DNA of 64,000 nucleotides from the NCBI GenBank assembly GCA_017503735.1, contig JAFVSN010000052.1, forward strand, positions 62,001 to 126,000, read 5' to 3'. Position numbers and translations under genes: made by a program. The notes beneath the pieces were generated by a model. The model was not told the origin of the DNA. It was given only the letters and a program-made list of their open reading frames with translations, and did no database searches. The stretch is from Lachnospiraceae bacterium (GTDB lineage: Bacteria; Bacillota; Clostridia; Lachnospirales; Lachnospiraceae). How positions within the stretch are numbered: the first letter of the stretch is position 1; each line of letters begins with the position of its first letter. Shown here in pieces: positions 34,171-41,750 of the stretch.

Positions 34171-36567
34171 ATGCAGTACGGTTATTTTGATTTAGAGAAC
34201 AAAGAATACGTAATTACCAGACCGGATACCCCGGCACCGTGGGCAAACTATTTGGGAGACCCGGAGTACGGTGCAATTATTTCCAATAATGCGGCAGGGT
34301 ACAGCTTCATTAAATCCGGCGCAAACGGACGTATTACCCGTTATCGTTTTAACTCCGAGATGGCACTTCCGGGAAGATATATTTACATCAGAGATAATGA
34401 TGCGAAGGATTACTGGTCTGCTTCCTGGCAGCCGGTAGGTAAGCCGCTTGATACATACAAGAGTGAGTGTCGTCACGGTACCGCTTATACGGTAATGACC
34501 GCGGAGTACTTAGATATTAAGTCCGAAACGACTTACTATGTGCCGCAGGGGAAGACCTATGAAGTATGGAGAACAAAGATTACCAACAACTCCGGGAAGG
34601 ATAGAAATCTTTCTACTTTCGGTTTTGTTGAATTTACGAATGACAACAATTACGAGCAGGATCAGGTCAATTTACAGTATACGTTGTTTATTACCCGTAC
34701 CAGCTTCTCCGAGAATAAGATTTTGCAGCACATCAACGAGCATTTGGGTGCGGATGAGACCGGTTCCAATCACAGAGAGCGTTTCTTCGGTATGGTTGGT
34801 GCGGAGGTATCCGCATACAACGGAAGTCTCAATAACTTCGTGGGACCGTATAGAAGCTATTCCAATCCGATTGCGGTAGAGCGCGGTCAGTGTGATAATG
34901 TGATGAACTATTGTGGAAATTGCTGTGGTGCATTACAGTCCGATTTCGTGTTAAAGGCAGGAGAGACGAAAGAACTGGTTTACATCCTCGGGCAGAGAGA
35001 TGATGCAGCAGCAACCGCAATTTTGAACGAGTATAAGGCAACCGGCAAGGTAGATGCGGAAATCGCGGAGTTAAAGAGCTACTGGCACGGTCAGCTGGAT
35101 AATTTCAAGGTAACGACTCCGTCTGACGAGTTCAACAATATGCTTAATGTATGGAATGCTTACCAGTGTTTTATCACCTTTATCTGGTCCAGAGCAGCAT
35201 CCTTGATTTACTGCGGACTCAGAAACGGTTACGGTTATCGTGATACCGTACAGGATATTCAGGGTATTACCCATTTGAATCCGGAGATGGCGGGAGACAA
35301 GATTCGCTTCATGCTTTCCGCGCAGGTAGATAACGGTGGCGGACTTCCGCTTGTTAAGTTTAATCATAAGGCAGGGTTTGAGAATACACCGGACGATCCG
35401 GAATATGTTAGAGAGACCGGTCATCCGTCCTATCGTGCGGATGATGCCCTCTGGTTGTTCCCGACGGTGGTAAAGTACATCGGTGAAAGCGGCAATAAAG
35501 CATTTTTGGATGAGGTTATTGTCTATGCAAACGGTGGAGAGGATACGGTTTACGAGCATTTGAAGAGAGCGATTCAGTTCTCCATGGAGCGACTCGGGGA
35601 TCATGATATGCCGGCCGGTCTGCATGCAGACTGGAACGATTGCTTGCGCCTCGGTGCAAAGGGGGAATCCACGTTTGTTGCATTCCAGCTTTATTACGCC
35701 ATGTCTGAGCTTCGTAAGATGGCAGAGTACAAGAACGACACCGCTTATATCGCATATTTGGATGAAGTACAGGCAAAGCTTGGTGCGTCCTTAGAGAAGT
35801 GTTGGGATGAAGACAGATTTATCCGCGGAATTCGTGAGGACGGCGTAGTGGTTGGTGCAAAGAAGGACCCGGAGGCCAATATGTGGCTGAATCCGCAGAG
35901 CTGGAGTGTTATTTCCAAGTTTGCGGAAGGGGAACGTGCGGAGACCGCAATGAACAGCGTTTACGAGTTGTTAAATACACCGTACGGTGCAAAGTTGTTT
36001 GACCCGCCGTACAAAAAGCATTACTTTGAGGATGCACTCATGAAGGTTTATAACCTTGACGTTAAGGAGAACGGTGGTATTTTCTCCCAGACACAGGGTT
36101 GGTTAATTCTTGCGGAGTCCTTACTTGGTCATGGTAATCGTGCATTTGAGTACTTTATGGAGTGTGCACCGATTGCTATGAACGACAAGGCAGAGGTACG
36201 CGTTTGTGAACCGTATGTACATAGTCAGTTCACCGAGAGCAGATTGTCTCCGTACGAAGGCCGTGCACACGTACATTGGCTTACCGGTACCGCATCTACC
36301 GTTATGGTTGGTTGTGTAGAGGGTATCTGTGGTATGCGTCCGGACCTTGGCGGTCTTGTGATTGCTCCGTCCATTCCGTCTGCTTGGGATGGTTTCAAGA
36401 TTGAGAAAATGTTCCGTGGCAAGAAGTTAAACATCACCATTGATAACTCCGCACATGTAGAAAGCGGTGTAGTGAAGCTTATCGTAAACGGCGAAGAACT
36501 TGCCGGCGATTATCTTCCGGAAGAAAAGCTTGCCGATGTAAATAACATTGTGGCAGTGATGGGCTAA
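34171..36567 (+). CDS. Cellobiose phosphorylase, GH94
   Basis: A 798 aa glycoside phosphorylase that splits cellobiose with inorganic phosphate into glucose-1-phosphate and glucose in the cytosol, conserving energy. The N-terminal beta-sandwich (MQYGYFDLENKEYVITRPDT to ~290) is followed by the (alpha/alpha)6 barrel. The general acid Asp is in the HADWND motif (Asp490), and RNGYGYRDTVQDI and HVHWLTGTAS are visible further along. No signal peptide. The length fits cellobiose phosphorylase rather than the ~980 aa cellodextrin enzymes. No sugar transporter is adjacent, so cellobiose uptake must be encoded elsewhere. AAAGGAG precedes the start. Confidence 0.94.
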   Translation: MQYGYFDLENKEYVITRPDTPAPWANYLGDPEYGAIISNNAAGYSFIKSGANGRITRYRFNSEMALPGRYIYIRDNDAKDYWSASWQPVGKPLDTYKSECRHGTAYTVMTAEYLDIKSETTYYVPQGKTYEVWRTKITNNSGKDRNLSTFGFVEFTNDNNYEQDQVNLQYTLFITRTSFSENKILQHINEHLGADETGSNHRERFFGMVGAEVSAYNGSLNNFVGPYRSYSNPIAVERGQCDNVMNYCGNCCGALQSDFVLKAGETKELVYILGQRDDAAATAILNEYKATGKVDAEIAELKSYWHGQLDNFKVTTPSDEFNNMLNVWNAYQCFITFIWSRAASLIYCGLRNGYGYRDTVQDIQGITHLNPEMAGDKIRFMLSAQVDNGGGLPLVKFNHKAGFENTPDDPEYVRETGHPSYRADDALWLFPTVVKYIGESGNKAFLDEVIVYANGGEDTVYEHLKRAIQFSMERLGDHDMPAGLHADWNDCLRLGAKGESTFVAFQLYYAMSELRKMAEYKNDTAYIAYLDEVQAKLGASLEKCWDEDRFIRGIREDGVVVGAKKDPEANMWLNPQSWSVISKFAEGERAETAMNSVYELLNTPYGAKLFDPPYKKHYFEDALMKVYNLDVKENGGIFSQTQGWLILAESLLGHGNRAFEYFMECAPIAMNDKAEVRVCEPYVHSQFTESRLSPYEGRAHVHWLTGTASTVMVGCVEGICGMRPDLGGLVIAPSIPSAWDGFKIEKMFRGKKLNITIDNSAHVESGVVKLIVNGEELAGDYLPEEKLADVNNIVAVMG

Positions 36568-36602
36568 GTGTGGTATAGAAGAAATAAGAGTCATTTTTAC
36601 TG

Positions 36603-36632
36603 AAAGGGATCTCTGAAAAGAGGTCCCTTTTG
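36603..36632 (+). terminator. Terminator of the phosphorylase gene
   Basis: AAAGGGATCTCT (36603-36614) pairs with AGAGGTCCCTTT (36619-36630) around a GAAA tetraloop, with one G-T pair, ending in a short T run. Confidence 0.88.
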
Positions 36633-36651
36633 GATTGTCTTAAATTCATGC

Positions 36652-36680
36652 TTGACAGTCAACTGTATTACTGCTATAAT
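36652..36680 (+). promoter_or_regulatory. Consensus sigma-A promoter of the GntR-ABC operon
   Basis: Perfect TTGACA (36652-36657), 17-base spacer, perfect TATAAT (36675-36680). Such a strong promoter, overlapped by operators, is expected to be held down by repression. Confidence 0.92.
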
Positions 36681-36686
36681 ACGGTT
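36661..36686. promoter_or_regulatory. Palindromic operator 1 of the GntR regulator
   Basis: AACTGTATTA (36661-36670), 6-base spacer, TAATACGGTT (36677-36686). It fills the promoter spacer and covers the -10 box. The same pattern recurs 29 bases downstream with identical arms. Confidence 0.8.
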
Positions 36687-36689
36687 AGA

Positions 36690-36715
36690 AACTGTATTAT
36701 ATGAGTAATACGGTT
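36690..36715. promoter_or_regulatory. Palindromic operator 2 of the GntR regulator
   Basis: AACTGTATTA (36690-36699), 6-base spacer, TAATACGGTT (36706-36715). The arms are identical to operator 1 while the spacer differs, so selection acts on the arms. It covers the transcription start and early leader. Confidence 0.8.
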
Positions 36716-36766
36716 TGGAACACAGGAAATAGAAAGCAGAAATATAAGGAAAGGCAGGTGAGTCCC

Positions 36767-37138
36767 GTGGTTGTTGATTTTTCAGAATTAAAGCTGAATG
36801 AAGAAAGTCCTATTTATATGCAGATTGTCCGGTTTGTAAAGATTAAAATGATAAATCGACAGGTGCGGAACGGAGACGAGCTACCTTCCAGACGTGTATT
36901 GTCTGCTGTTCTGGAGGTAAATCCCAACACCATTCAAAAGGCATACCGTATGATGGAAGAGGAAGGGATTCTGGTGTCCTTTGCGGGGGCTAAAAGTTTA
37001 TTACAGTTTGATGAATGCTTGAGTGATAAATATCGGAAGGAGCTATTAGCGGTGGAAGCGGAAAAGTATATTGAAGAAGTCAAAAAAATGGGACTTACGG
37101 AGGAAGAGGCCGTGGAGTTAATAAAGGAAAACTGGTAG
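36767..37138 (+). CDS. GntR family (YtrA-like) transcriptional repressor
   Basis: A ~123 aa regulator made of a winged-helix domain (SPIYMQIVRFVKIKMINRQV, GDELPSRRVLSAVLEVNPNT, IQKAYRMMEEEGILV) and a short helical tail, the size of the YtrA subfamily that controls ABC transporter operons. The start is uncertain. GTG at 36767 has AAAGGCAGG and AGGTGA upstream; GTG at 36758 is an alternative; the ATG at 36701 lies inside operator 2 and lacks a ribosome binding site. It most likely represses its own operon through the two upstream palindromes. Confidence 0.9.
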   Translation: MVVDFSELKLNEESPIYMQIVRFVKIKMINRQVRNGDELPSRRVLSAVLEVNPNTIQKAYRMMEEEGILVSFAGAKSLLQFDECLSDKYRKELLAVEAEKYIEEVKKMGLTEEEAVELIKENW

Positions 37139-37156
37139 GAGGGAGTGAAAGAAGTT

Positions 37157-37942
37157 ATGAAAAAACATACGGAGGCGGAATTGAATAGCCGGAGGGCTTT
37201 CCTCGGAGTGCAGTTACGATATACTTTTTTGCCGGTTTTATGGCTGGTGGGAAGTATGGTTGTGATACTTACGGGACTGTTTTTATTTAACCTGTTTACA
37301 AAGGTTGTGAATCTACCCTATGAAGTGTCCTTTTTAGAACAGTTATATGCGTTGCCTTTGGCAGTAACTTTTTTTGTGTTGATTGTCGGAGTACAGATTA
37401 TTCTGACCGTCGGTTTTTCGAAAATGGAGAGGAATGTACTTGCTATGAAGCTTATTCCGCTTTCTAGGGAATTAAAAGACTTATTACAGTGGCAATATTC
37501 CTTTTGGGTGACTGCCGGTACCTTTTTGGTATATTTTCTTATGTTGTTTCTATGGCTTTTTTTGGAAAACATACTAATGCCCGGAACGGCGTACGGGGTA
37601 TCCGAATTGTATCCTGTGTTTTATCGGTTTACTCATTTGAACCGTGTATACCCAATCGGGTCGATATGGGGAATTCCGGTATTGCTTGGATGTGTGGGGG
37701 CAGTGTCCGTGATAGCACCTATATTTACGGGACGTTTATCGGAAGCGATAAGGACGGAAGTAGTATGGGGGATTTTGATTATTTCATCAAGTCTTTTCTA
37801 TTTTTTTGATCAGAGTAAACGCCCTGTTGGAGATTATGTTTTAATGGTGTTTGTGGGAAGTATTCATATCGGAAGAATTGTGATAGCGTATCGAAGGAGA
37901 CAAAAAAATGATAGAGCGGAAGTTGTGGAACGGATGGAATAA
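37157..37942 (+). CDS. ABC transporter membrane subunit (first of two), unrecognised family
   Basis: A ~261 aa integral membrane protein with about six hydrophobic helices and a charged C-terminus (YRRRQKNDRAEVVERME). It sits between the GntR repressor and the second membrane subunit, the layout of Ytr-type ABC operons, so it is most likely a permease subunit; no specific family signature is seen. The start may be the ATG at 37157 or the GTG at 37145, whose AGGAGG is very close. The 3' end overlaps the next gene by 35 bases. Confidence 0.7.
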   Translation: MKKHTEAELNSRRAFLGVQLRYTFLPVLWLVGSMVVILTGLFLFNLFTKVVNLPYEVSFLEQLYALPLAVTFFVLIVGVQIILTVGFSKMERNVLAMKLIPLSRELKDLLQWQYSFWVTAGTFLVYFLMLFLWLFLENILMPGTAYGVSELYPVFYRFTHLNRVYPIGSIWGIPVLLGCVGAVSVIAPIFTGRLSEAIRTEVVWGILIISSSLFYFFDQSKRPVGDYVLMVFVGSIHIGRIVIAYRRRQKNDRAEVVERME

Positions 37943-38711
37943 GCCGAAGGCGGTAAAATGGTTTTTTATAGGGTATCTTGTGCTACATATTGTTTTATGG
38001 TTAAAAGAAGCAGAGGCTTTTGAATATTATTCTGATTTCAGATATGTAAAATCGGAATCCGGACTTTGGGAAGACGAAGAAGGTTTTGTTGCTGTGCGGT
38101 GGGAAAATTTGACGGAGCTTTTACAGGAAACAAATTCCGTGATAGGGATTGTGTTTGCACTTATCTTTACGACCGGTGTCGCGATGGCAGTGGTACACAG
38201 GGAAAGCTTTTGGGATAATTGGGACTTTACTCTTCGAAGAATTCCACGTTATCGGGGAAAATATTTACTCAGTAAGGTGATAGCGGTATTGATTCCGGCA
38301 ATCGGTTTTTCGGTGTACTACGGAACCCAGTGGTTCTATCGGTTCCGGATGTATCAAGCAGACCTACAGAAGCAGTTTGATTATTTTGAGGAGAATCCTA
38401 AGCCCTACAAAATAAAGTATATCCCGATGGAAGCACAGGAGTTTTTTCGTACTGTTCCTATAAAACCTGTTTTAGAAATGACCATGTATTCGGTATTGAC
38501 GGCAATGGTACTGCTATTACTGAATCTTGCGGTCAGGAGAATGAAAAAAGATATTGTCGGATTTTGTGTGGCAATTGCCGGTTTGGTGGCGGTTGTACTT
38601 TTGTTTTCCGAAGTGTTTCCGATAGGAAGAATGGCAGAAATCGGGATTCTTTTCGGATGCATCGGTATTATAACGTTTTTTACCGTAAGGCATGTATATG
38701 TGAAGTTGTAA
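37908..38711 (+). CDS. ABC transporter membrane subunit (second of two), unrecognised family
   Basis: A 267 aa membrane protein. The first helix is near residues 17-35, followed by an extracytoplasmic region of about 40 residues, then helices near 78-100 and 120-140, a second soluble segment rich in Tyr and charged residues (~145-185), and three C-terminal helices. The topology resembles ABC-2-type permeases. CGAAGGAGAC lies before the ATG. The overlap with the previous gene suggests coupled translation and a heteromeric channel. Confidence 0.72.
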   Translation: MIERKLWNGWNKPKAVKWFFIGYLVLHIVLWLKEAEAFEYYSDFRYVKSESGLWEDEEGFVAVRWENLTELLQETNSVIGIVFALIFTTGVAMAVVHRESFWDNWDFTLRRIPRYRGKYLLSKVIAVLIPAIGFSVYYGTQWFYRFRMYQADLQKQFDYFEENPKPYKIKYIPMEAQEFFRTVPIKPVLEMTMYSVLTAMVLLLLNLAVRRMKKDIVGFCVAIAGLVAVVLLFSEVFPIGRMAEIGILFGCIGIITFFTVRHVYVKL

Positions 38712-38738
38712 TAGGGAAAAGAAGAAGGAGGACATAAA

Positions 38739-39476
38739 ATGTTAGAGATAAAAAGTGATAAACGGAGTTTTCCGGTACAGAATGATTTGTTTTTGGAACG
38801 GGTAACGTTACAGCCGGGAGAAATTGTGGCGCTTTTAGGGAGAAACGGATCGGGAAAAACGACACTGATCAGTGAAATTCTGGATATGAAGGGAAAACCG
38901 TTACATACGATTACGCTGGACGGAAAGCCGATATCTTATAAAAATCTTCACAGACTGGCACTGGGAAGCTGTGAACATACCTTTTTCAGGGAGTTTACGG
39001 TAGGAGAACAGAGAGAATTTTATGAGATGAATTTTCCGAATTTCCGAAAAGACCGATTCGAACTTTTAACGGAGTATTTTGAGATTTCCATGCACTGGAA
39101 GATAAAGGAACTTTCCGTGGGAGAAAAGAGTCAGGTAGAAACGGTGTTTGCATTATGTCAAGGAGCTGACTATATTTTCCTGGATGAGCCTTTTGCCAAT
39201 AACGATTTGTTTCACCGGAAGGATTTTTATAAGCTGCTGTTGGGTATTTTGGAAGAGACGGAATGCCTGATTATTGCGACTCATCTGGTGGAGGAAGTGG
39301 AATCAGTCATCGGAAGAGTGCTGTTGGTGGATCGGTTTGATGTAATCGCGGATGTCAGCATGGATGAAATGGAAGAGGACAACACGGATATGGTTGCATG
39401 GCTGAAAAAGAAGTTACATTATAACGAGGGAAAAGCTGCGGAGTTTATTCGGAGAATGGAGGAAGGAAATGTTTAA
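38739..39476 (+). CDS. ABC transporter ATP-binding protein of the GntR operon
   Basis: A 245 aa ATPase with Walker A GRNGSGKTT, a shortened signature LSVGEKSQV (the usual LSGGQ is changed to LSVGE), Walker B YIFLDEPFANND and switch IIATH. It is of the drug/ABC-2 export type and works with the two preceding membrane proteins. It overlaps the next gene by 8 bases. The position and repressor type suggest response to envelope stress or cell-wall-active compounds, by analogy with Bacillus ytr genes; this is inference. Confidence 0.9.
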   Translation: MLEIKSDKRSFPVQNDLFLERVTLQPGEIVALLGRNGSGKTTLISEILDMKGKPLHTITLDGKPISYKNLHRLALGSCEHTFFREFTVGEQREFYEMNFPNFRKDRFELLTEYFEISMHWKIKELSVGEKSQVETVFALCQGADYIFLDEPFANNDLFHRKDFYKLLLGILEETECLIIATHLVEEVESVIGRVLLVDRFDVIADVSMDEMEEDNTDMVAWLKKKLHYNEGKAAEFIRRMEEGNV

Positions 39477-40719
39477 AAAACGGATAAAGGCAGCGAGGTG
39501 TGTTTTTTTCACGATTGCTGCATTGACGGTTCTCGTTGCTGTTTTTTGGAAGATTTCCGAAAGGTACAGCAAAGGGACAGGGGAACTGAAGGTGTTTTTC
39601 GGAACCCCGGATACGGTAGACGGAGTGACGGTAAGCAGGAGGGTGTCGGAGCGTATCCGGCAGAGTGAAGGGGGAGATTATGAAACCGCAATCCGGCAAG
39701 CGGACCATTTTTATAAAACACGGACGGCACGGATTGCGGGAAATCAAACGGTTACTGATTTGGGGGTTCGGAAACAAAGGGAGTATGAACCGGAATATAG
39801 GCTTTTGTATGTATCTCTTCAGTCGGAAGCGGTGGAAAATCTGCTGACAACGTATTATGAACCGGATTTGTTGACAGTCCTGATAAAAGACAATCATCCG
39901 TTAAAGAGCCTTTCCTACGATTTGGTATGGTTATTGAATGAAGGGTATACCCCTCACATTGATAAGGAATATCGGATTGAGGATTATGTGACGTTTGATG
40001 AGGAGGATTGCTTTTGGTATTGTTCTGACCATGAGGGTGGCGGACGATTGGAATACCGTGACGGGACGGAAGGGGAAGGTCATGAAAGCGGCTGGATTGA
40101 AGCAGAGTTCATGCGTTTAAGTTATACCGGTATTGAGTTACAGGAACAAGAGGGAGCGTTCTATGCTTTTTTAGATATGGAACCGAAGTGTGAAGGAACA
40201 CCGGAATTTCATATGACGGTGAACAAAGGACTTTACCGGTTTGATACGGAAGGAACGGCAACCTGTGTACTTCCTATGGGAGAAAGAGCAGAAGGCTTTG
40301 CGTTTCTTTGGCTGATAAAAGAAGAAGAGGAGAACACCTTAGCAATTGTCGGGAAAAAAGAGAATTGTCTGGTGGCCTATTGTTACAACTTGGAGAGCGG
40401 TACAGTGGAGGAACGGGTGCTCTGGGATGGGAAAGAGAATCCGGAGGAGCTTGAAAAATGGTGGGAGACGGCAGAGTTTCACAGAACGGCGGATATGGAA
40501 ATAGAGGGAGAACGGAGTTATATTTGTTATACCGATGGCACATCCGAGTCCGGTGAAGTAAATGTAATTGTATTTGATTCCGGTGAAAGAATATTTTTTG
40601 GAGAGGTATTACCGGAGGAGCGGGAGTGTGAAACCCTTTCGGACTTTTCCATGAATACAAACGAGTTTTCGTGGATTTATACAGCAGTAGATAAGGTGGA
40701 GATAAGATTACCGGAATAA
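39469..40719 (+). CDS. Membrane-anchored extracytoplasmic protein of the GntR-ABC operon
   Basis: A 416 aa protein of no recognised family. An N-terminal signal-anchor helix (about residues 12-30, after KKRIKAAR) is followed by ~385 residues of extracytoplasmic sequence, rich in Glu and aromatic residues and apparently mostly beta, with segments like LYRFDTEGTATCVLP and EVNVIVFDSGERIFFGE that suggest repeated strands. There is no lipobox. It overlaps the ATPase gene, so it is translationally coupled to the transporter and is probably an accessory or sensing subunit. Confidence 0.7.
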   Translation: MFKKRIKAARCVFFTIAALTVLVAVFWKISERYSKGTGELKVFFGTPDTVDGVTVSRRVSERIRQSEGGDYETAIRQADHFYKTRTARIAGNQTVTDLGVRKQREYEPEYRLLYVSLQSEAVENLLTTYYEPDLLTVLIKDNHPLKSLSYDLVWLLNEGYTPHIDKEYRIEDYVTFDEEDCFWYCSDHEGGGRLEYRDGTEGEGHESGWIEAEFMRLSYTGIELQEQEGAFYAFLDMEPKCEGTPEFHMTVNKGLYRFDTEGTATCVLPMGERAEGFAFLWLIKEEEENTLAIVGKKENCLVAYCYNLESGTVEERVLWDGKENPEELEKWWETAEFHRTADMEIEGERSYICYTDGTSESGEVNVIVFDSGERIFFGEVLPEERECETLSDFSMNTNEFSWIYTAVDKVEIRLPE

Positions 40720-40744
40720 AACGGTTTGGAAATATGAAATAGAA

Positions 40745-40790
40745 AAAAGTCGGTGTTCCAACGAAAAGGTATCGTGGAATACCGACTTTT
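40745..40790. terminator. Bidirectional terminator between the ABC operon and aroE
   Basis: AAAAGTCGGTGTTCCA (40745-40760) pairs with TGGAATACCGACTTTT (40775-40790) with one mismatch/G-T pair. A-rich and T-rich flanks on either side allow use by both convergent genes. Confidence 0.85.
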
Positions 40791-40792
40791 GA

Positions 40793-41563
40793 TTAGTACA
40801 AGGTGTCCCGTATCATCTGTGTCACTTCTTCAATCTTATCTTCGTTAAGTTTTGTATCCAGAAAATACTGCACCGCATAAAAGGCTTGGGAAACCAGCAT
40901 CTCCAGACCGTTCACGGCAATAAGACCGCGGTCTTTTGCTTCCGCTAGAAGCCGGGTAACTTCCGGGTTGTAGATCAGGTCTACCACGGCGGTCAGATTC
41001 GGAAACGGGGTAAGCGGGGTCGGTGTTTCGCCCGTATGCGGATACATGCCCACCGGGCTGGTATTGATTAATACGGTGGCATCGGAGTGAAGGACATAGG
41101 CTTCTTCGTAGGAGCAGATGCCTTCACCGGAGGTACGTTTTACGATGACAATTTCCTTTGCGGAAAGGTCGGAAAGGACTGCAAGAACCGCCTTCGCCGC
41201 ACCGCCGTTGCCGAGAACCAGTACCTTTTCGCCGGTGATTTTAATGTTGTTTTTCTGTAGGGTATATAAAAATCCATAGTAGTCGGTGTTGTAGCCGTAA
41301 AGTGTTCCTTGTTTGTTCACGATGGTATTCACGGCACCGATTTTTTTTGCGCGGTCGTCCATTTCGTCTAAGAACGGAATGACGTCTTTTTTATACGGAA
41401 TGGTAACATTTACGGCAGCAAAGTCCTTTGCCGTCATAAACTCTTTTAATTCTTTTTTGGAAAGCTCGATTAAATCGTAGGTATAATCTGCCAATGCTTC
41501 ATGAATTTGCTTGGAATAGCTGTGGGATAAGTGTTCTCCCAAAAGACCGTAAATTTCTGCCAT
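40793..41563 (-). CDS. aroE: Shikimate dehydrogenase
   Basis: A 256 aa NADPH-dependent enzyme reducing 3-dehydroshikimate to shikimate for aromatic amino acid synthesis. The substrate-binding LLGEHLSHSYSKQIHEAL, catalytic Lys/Asp in NVTIPYKKDVI, nucleotide-binding VLVLGNGGAAKAVLAVL and INTSPVGMYPH are visible. The start at 41563 is supported by AAAGGAGA; a much longer in-frame extension upstream runs through the promoter and was rejected. No other shikimate gene is near, so it is a single-gene unit. Confidence 0.94.
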   Translation of the reverse strand: MAEIYGLLGEHLSHSYSKQIHEALADYTYDLIELSKKELKEFMTAKDFAAVNVTIPYKKDVIPFLDEMDDRAKKIGAVNTIVNKQGTLYGYNTDYYGFLYTLQKNNIKITGEKVLVLGNGGAAKAVLAVLSDLSAKEIVIVKRTSGEGICSYEEAYVLHSDATVLINTSPVGMYPHTGETPTPLTPFPNLTAVVDLIYNPEVTRLLAEAKDRGLIAVNGLEMLVSQAFYAVQYFLDTKLNEDKIEEVTQMIRDTLY

Positions 41564-41599
41564 ATTTTTGTCTCCTTTAGTGAGCATCCCTGCGGAGCA

Positions 41600-41633
41600 T
41601 GTACCGGACATGAGACATCTCGTGTTCGGTACA
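41600..41633. promoter_or_regulatory. Palindrome at the aroE transcription start
   Basis: TGTACCGGACATGAG (41600-41614) and CTCGTGTTCGGTACA (41619-41633) form a 15-bp inverted repeat with two imperfect pairs and a 4-base centre. It begins one base from the aroE -10 box, where a repressor would block aroE; a leader hairpin is the alternative. Confidence 0.6.
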
Positions 41634-41634
41634 T

Positions 41635-41663
41635 AGTATAACATAGCAAAAAATAGTTTGCAA
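41635..41663 (-). promoter_or_regulatory. Sigma-A promoter of aroE
   Basis: On the minus strand TTGCAA (41658-41663), 17-base spacer, TATACT (41635-41640). Confidence 0.75.
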
Positions 41664-41692
41664 GACAGGCTGTCATATTTTACAGCCTGTCT
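41663..41692. repeat. Perfect 11-bp inverted repeat in the aroE-spoIIIA intergenic region
   Basis: AGACAGGCTGT (41663-41673) and ACAGCCTGTCT (41682-41692) with an 8-base centre. No T run on either strand, so not a terminator. It abuts the aroE -35, and its centre contains the spoIIIA -35-like element. Confidence 0.7.
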
Positions 41693-41700
41693 CATATATT
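41673..41700 (+). promoter_or_regulatory. Sigma-E-type sporulation promoter of spoIIIA
   Basis: TCATATT (41673-41679), 13-base spacer, CATATATT (41693-41700). This fits the Bacillus sigma-E pattern (-35 near KMATATT, -10 near CATACANT) closely, and the operon it precedes is a classical sigma-E target. The start codon is 50 bases downstream. Confidence 0.65.
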
Positions 41701-41750
41701 GAGGTAAGGCGGTAAACAAGCTGTACTCAGACAAAAAGGGAGATGGTGTA

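Noticed and set aside
36701-36766. ATG at 36701 as the start of the GntR gene
   Set aside because: It lies inside operator 2 and at the expected transcript start, has no ribosome binding site, and adds residues not typical of the family.
41564-41734. N-terminal extension of aroE
   Set aside because: The extra 57 codons cross the aroE promoter and both palindromes; the ATG at 41563 has a good AAAGGAG.
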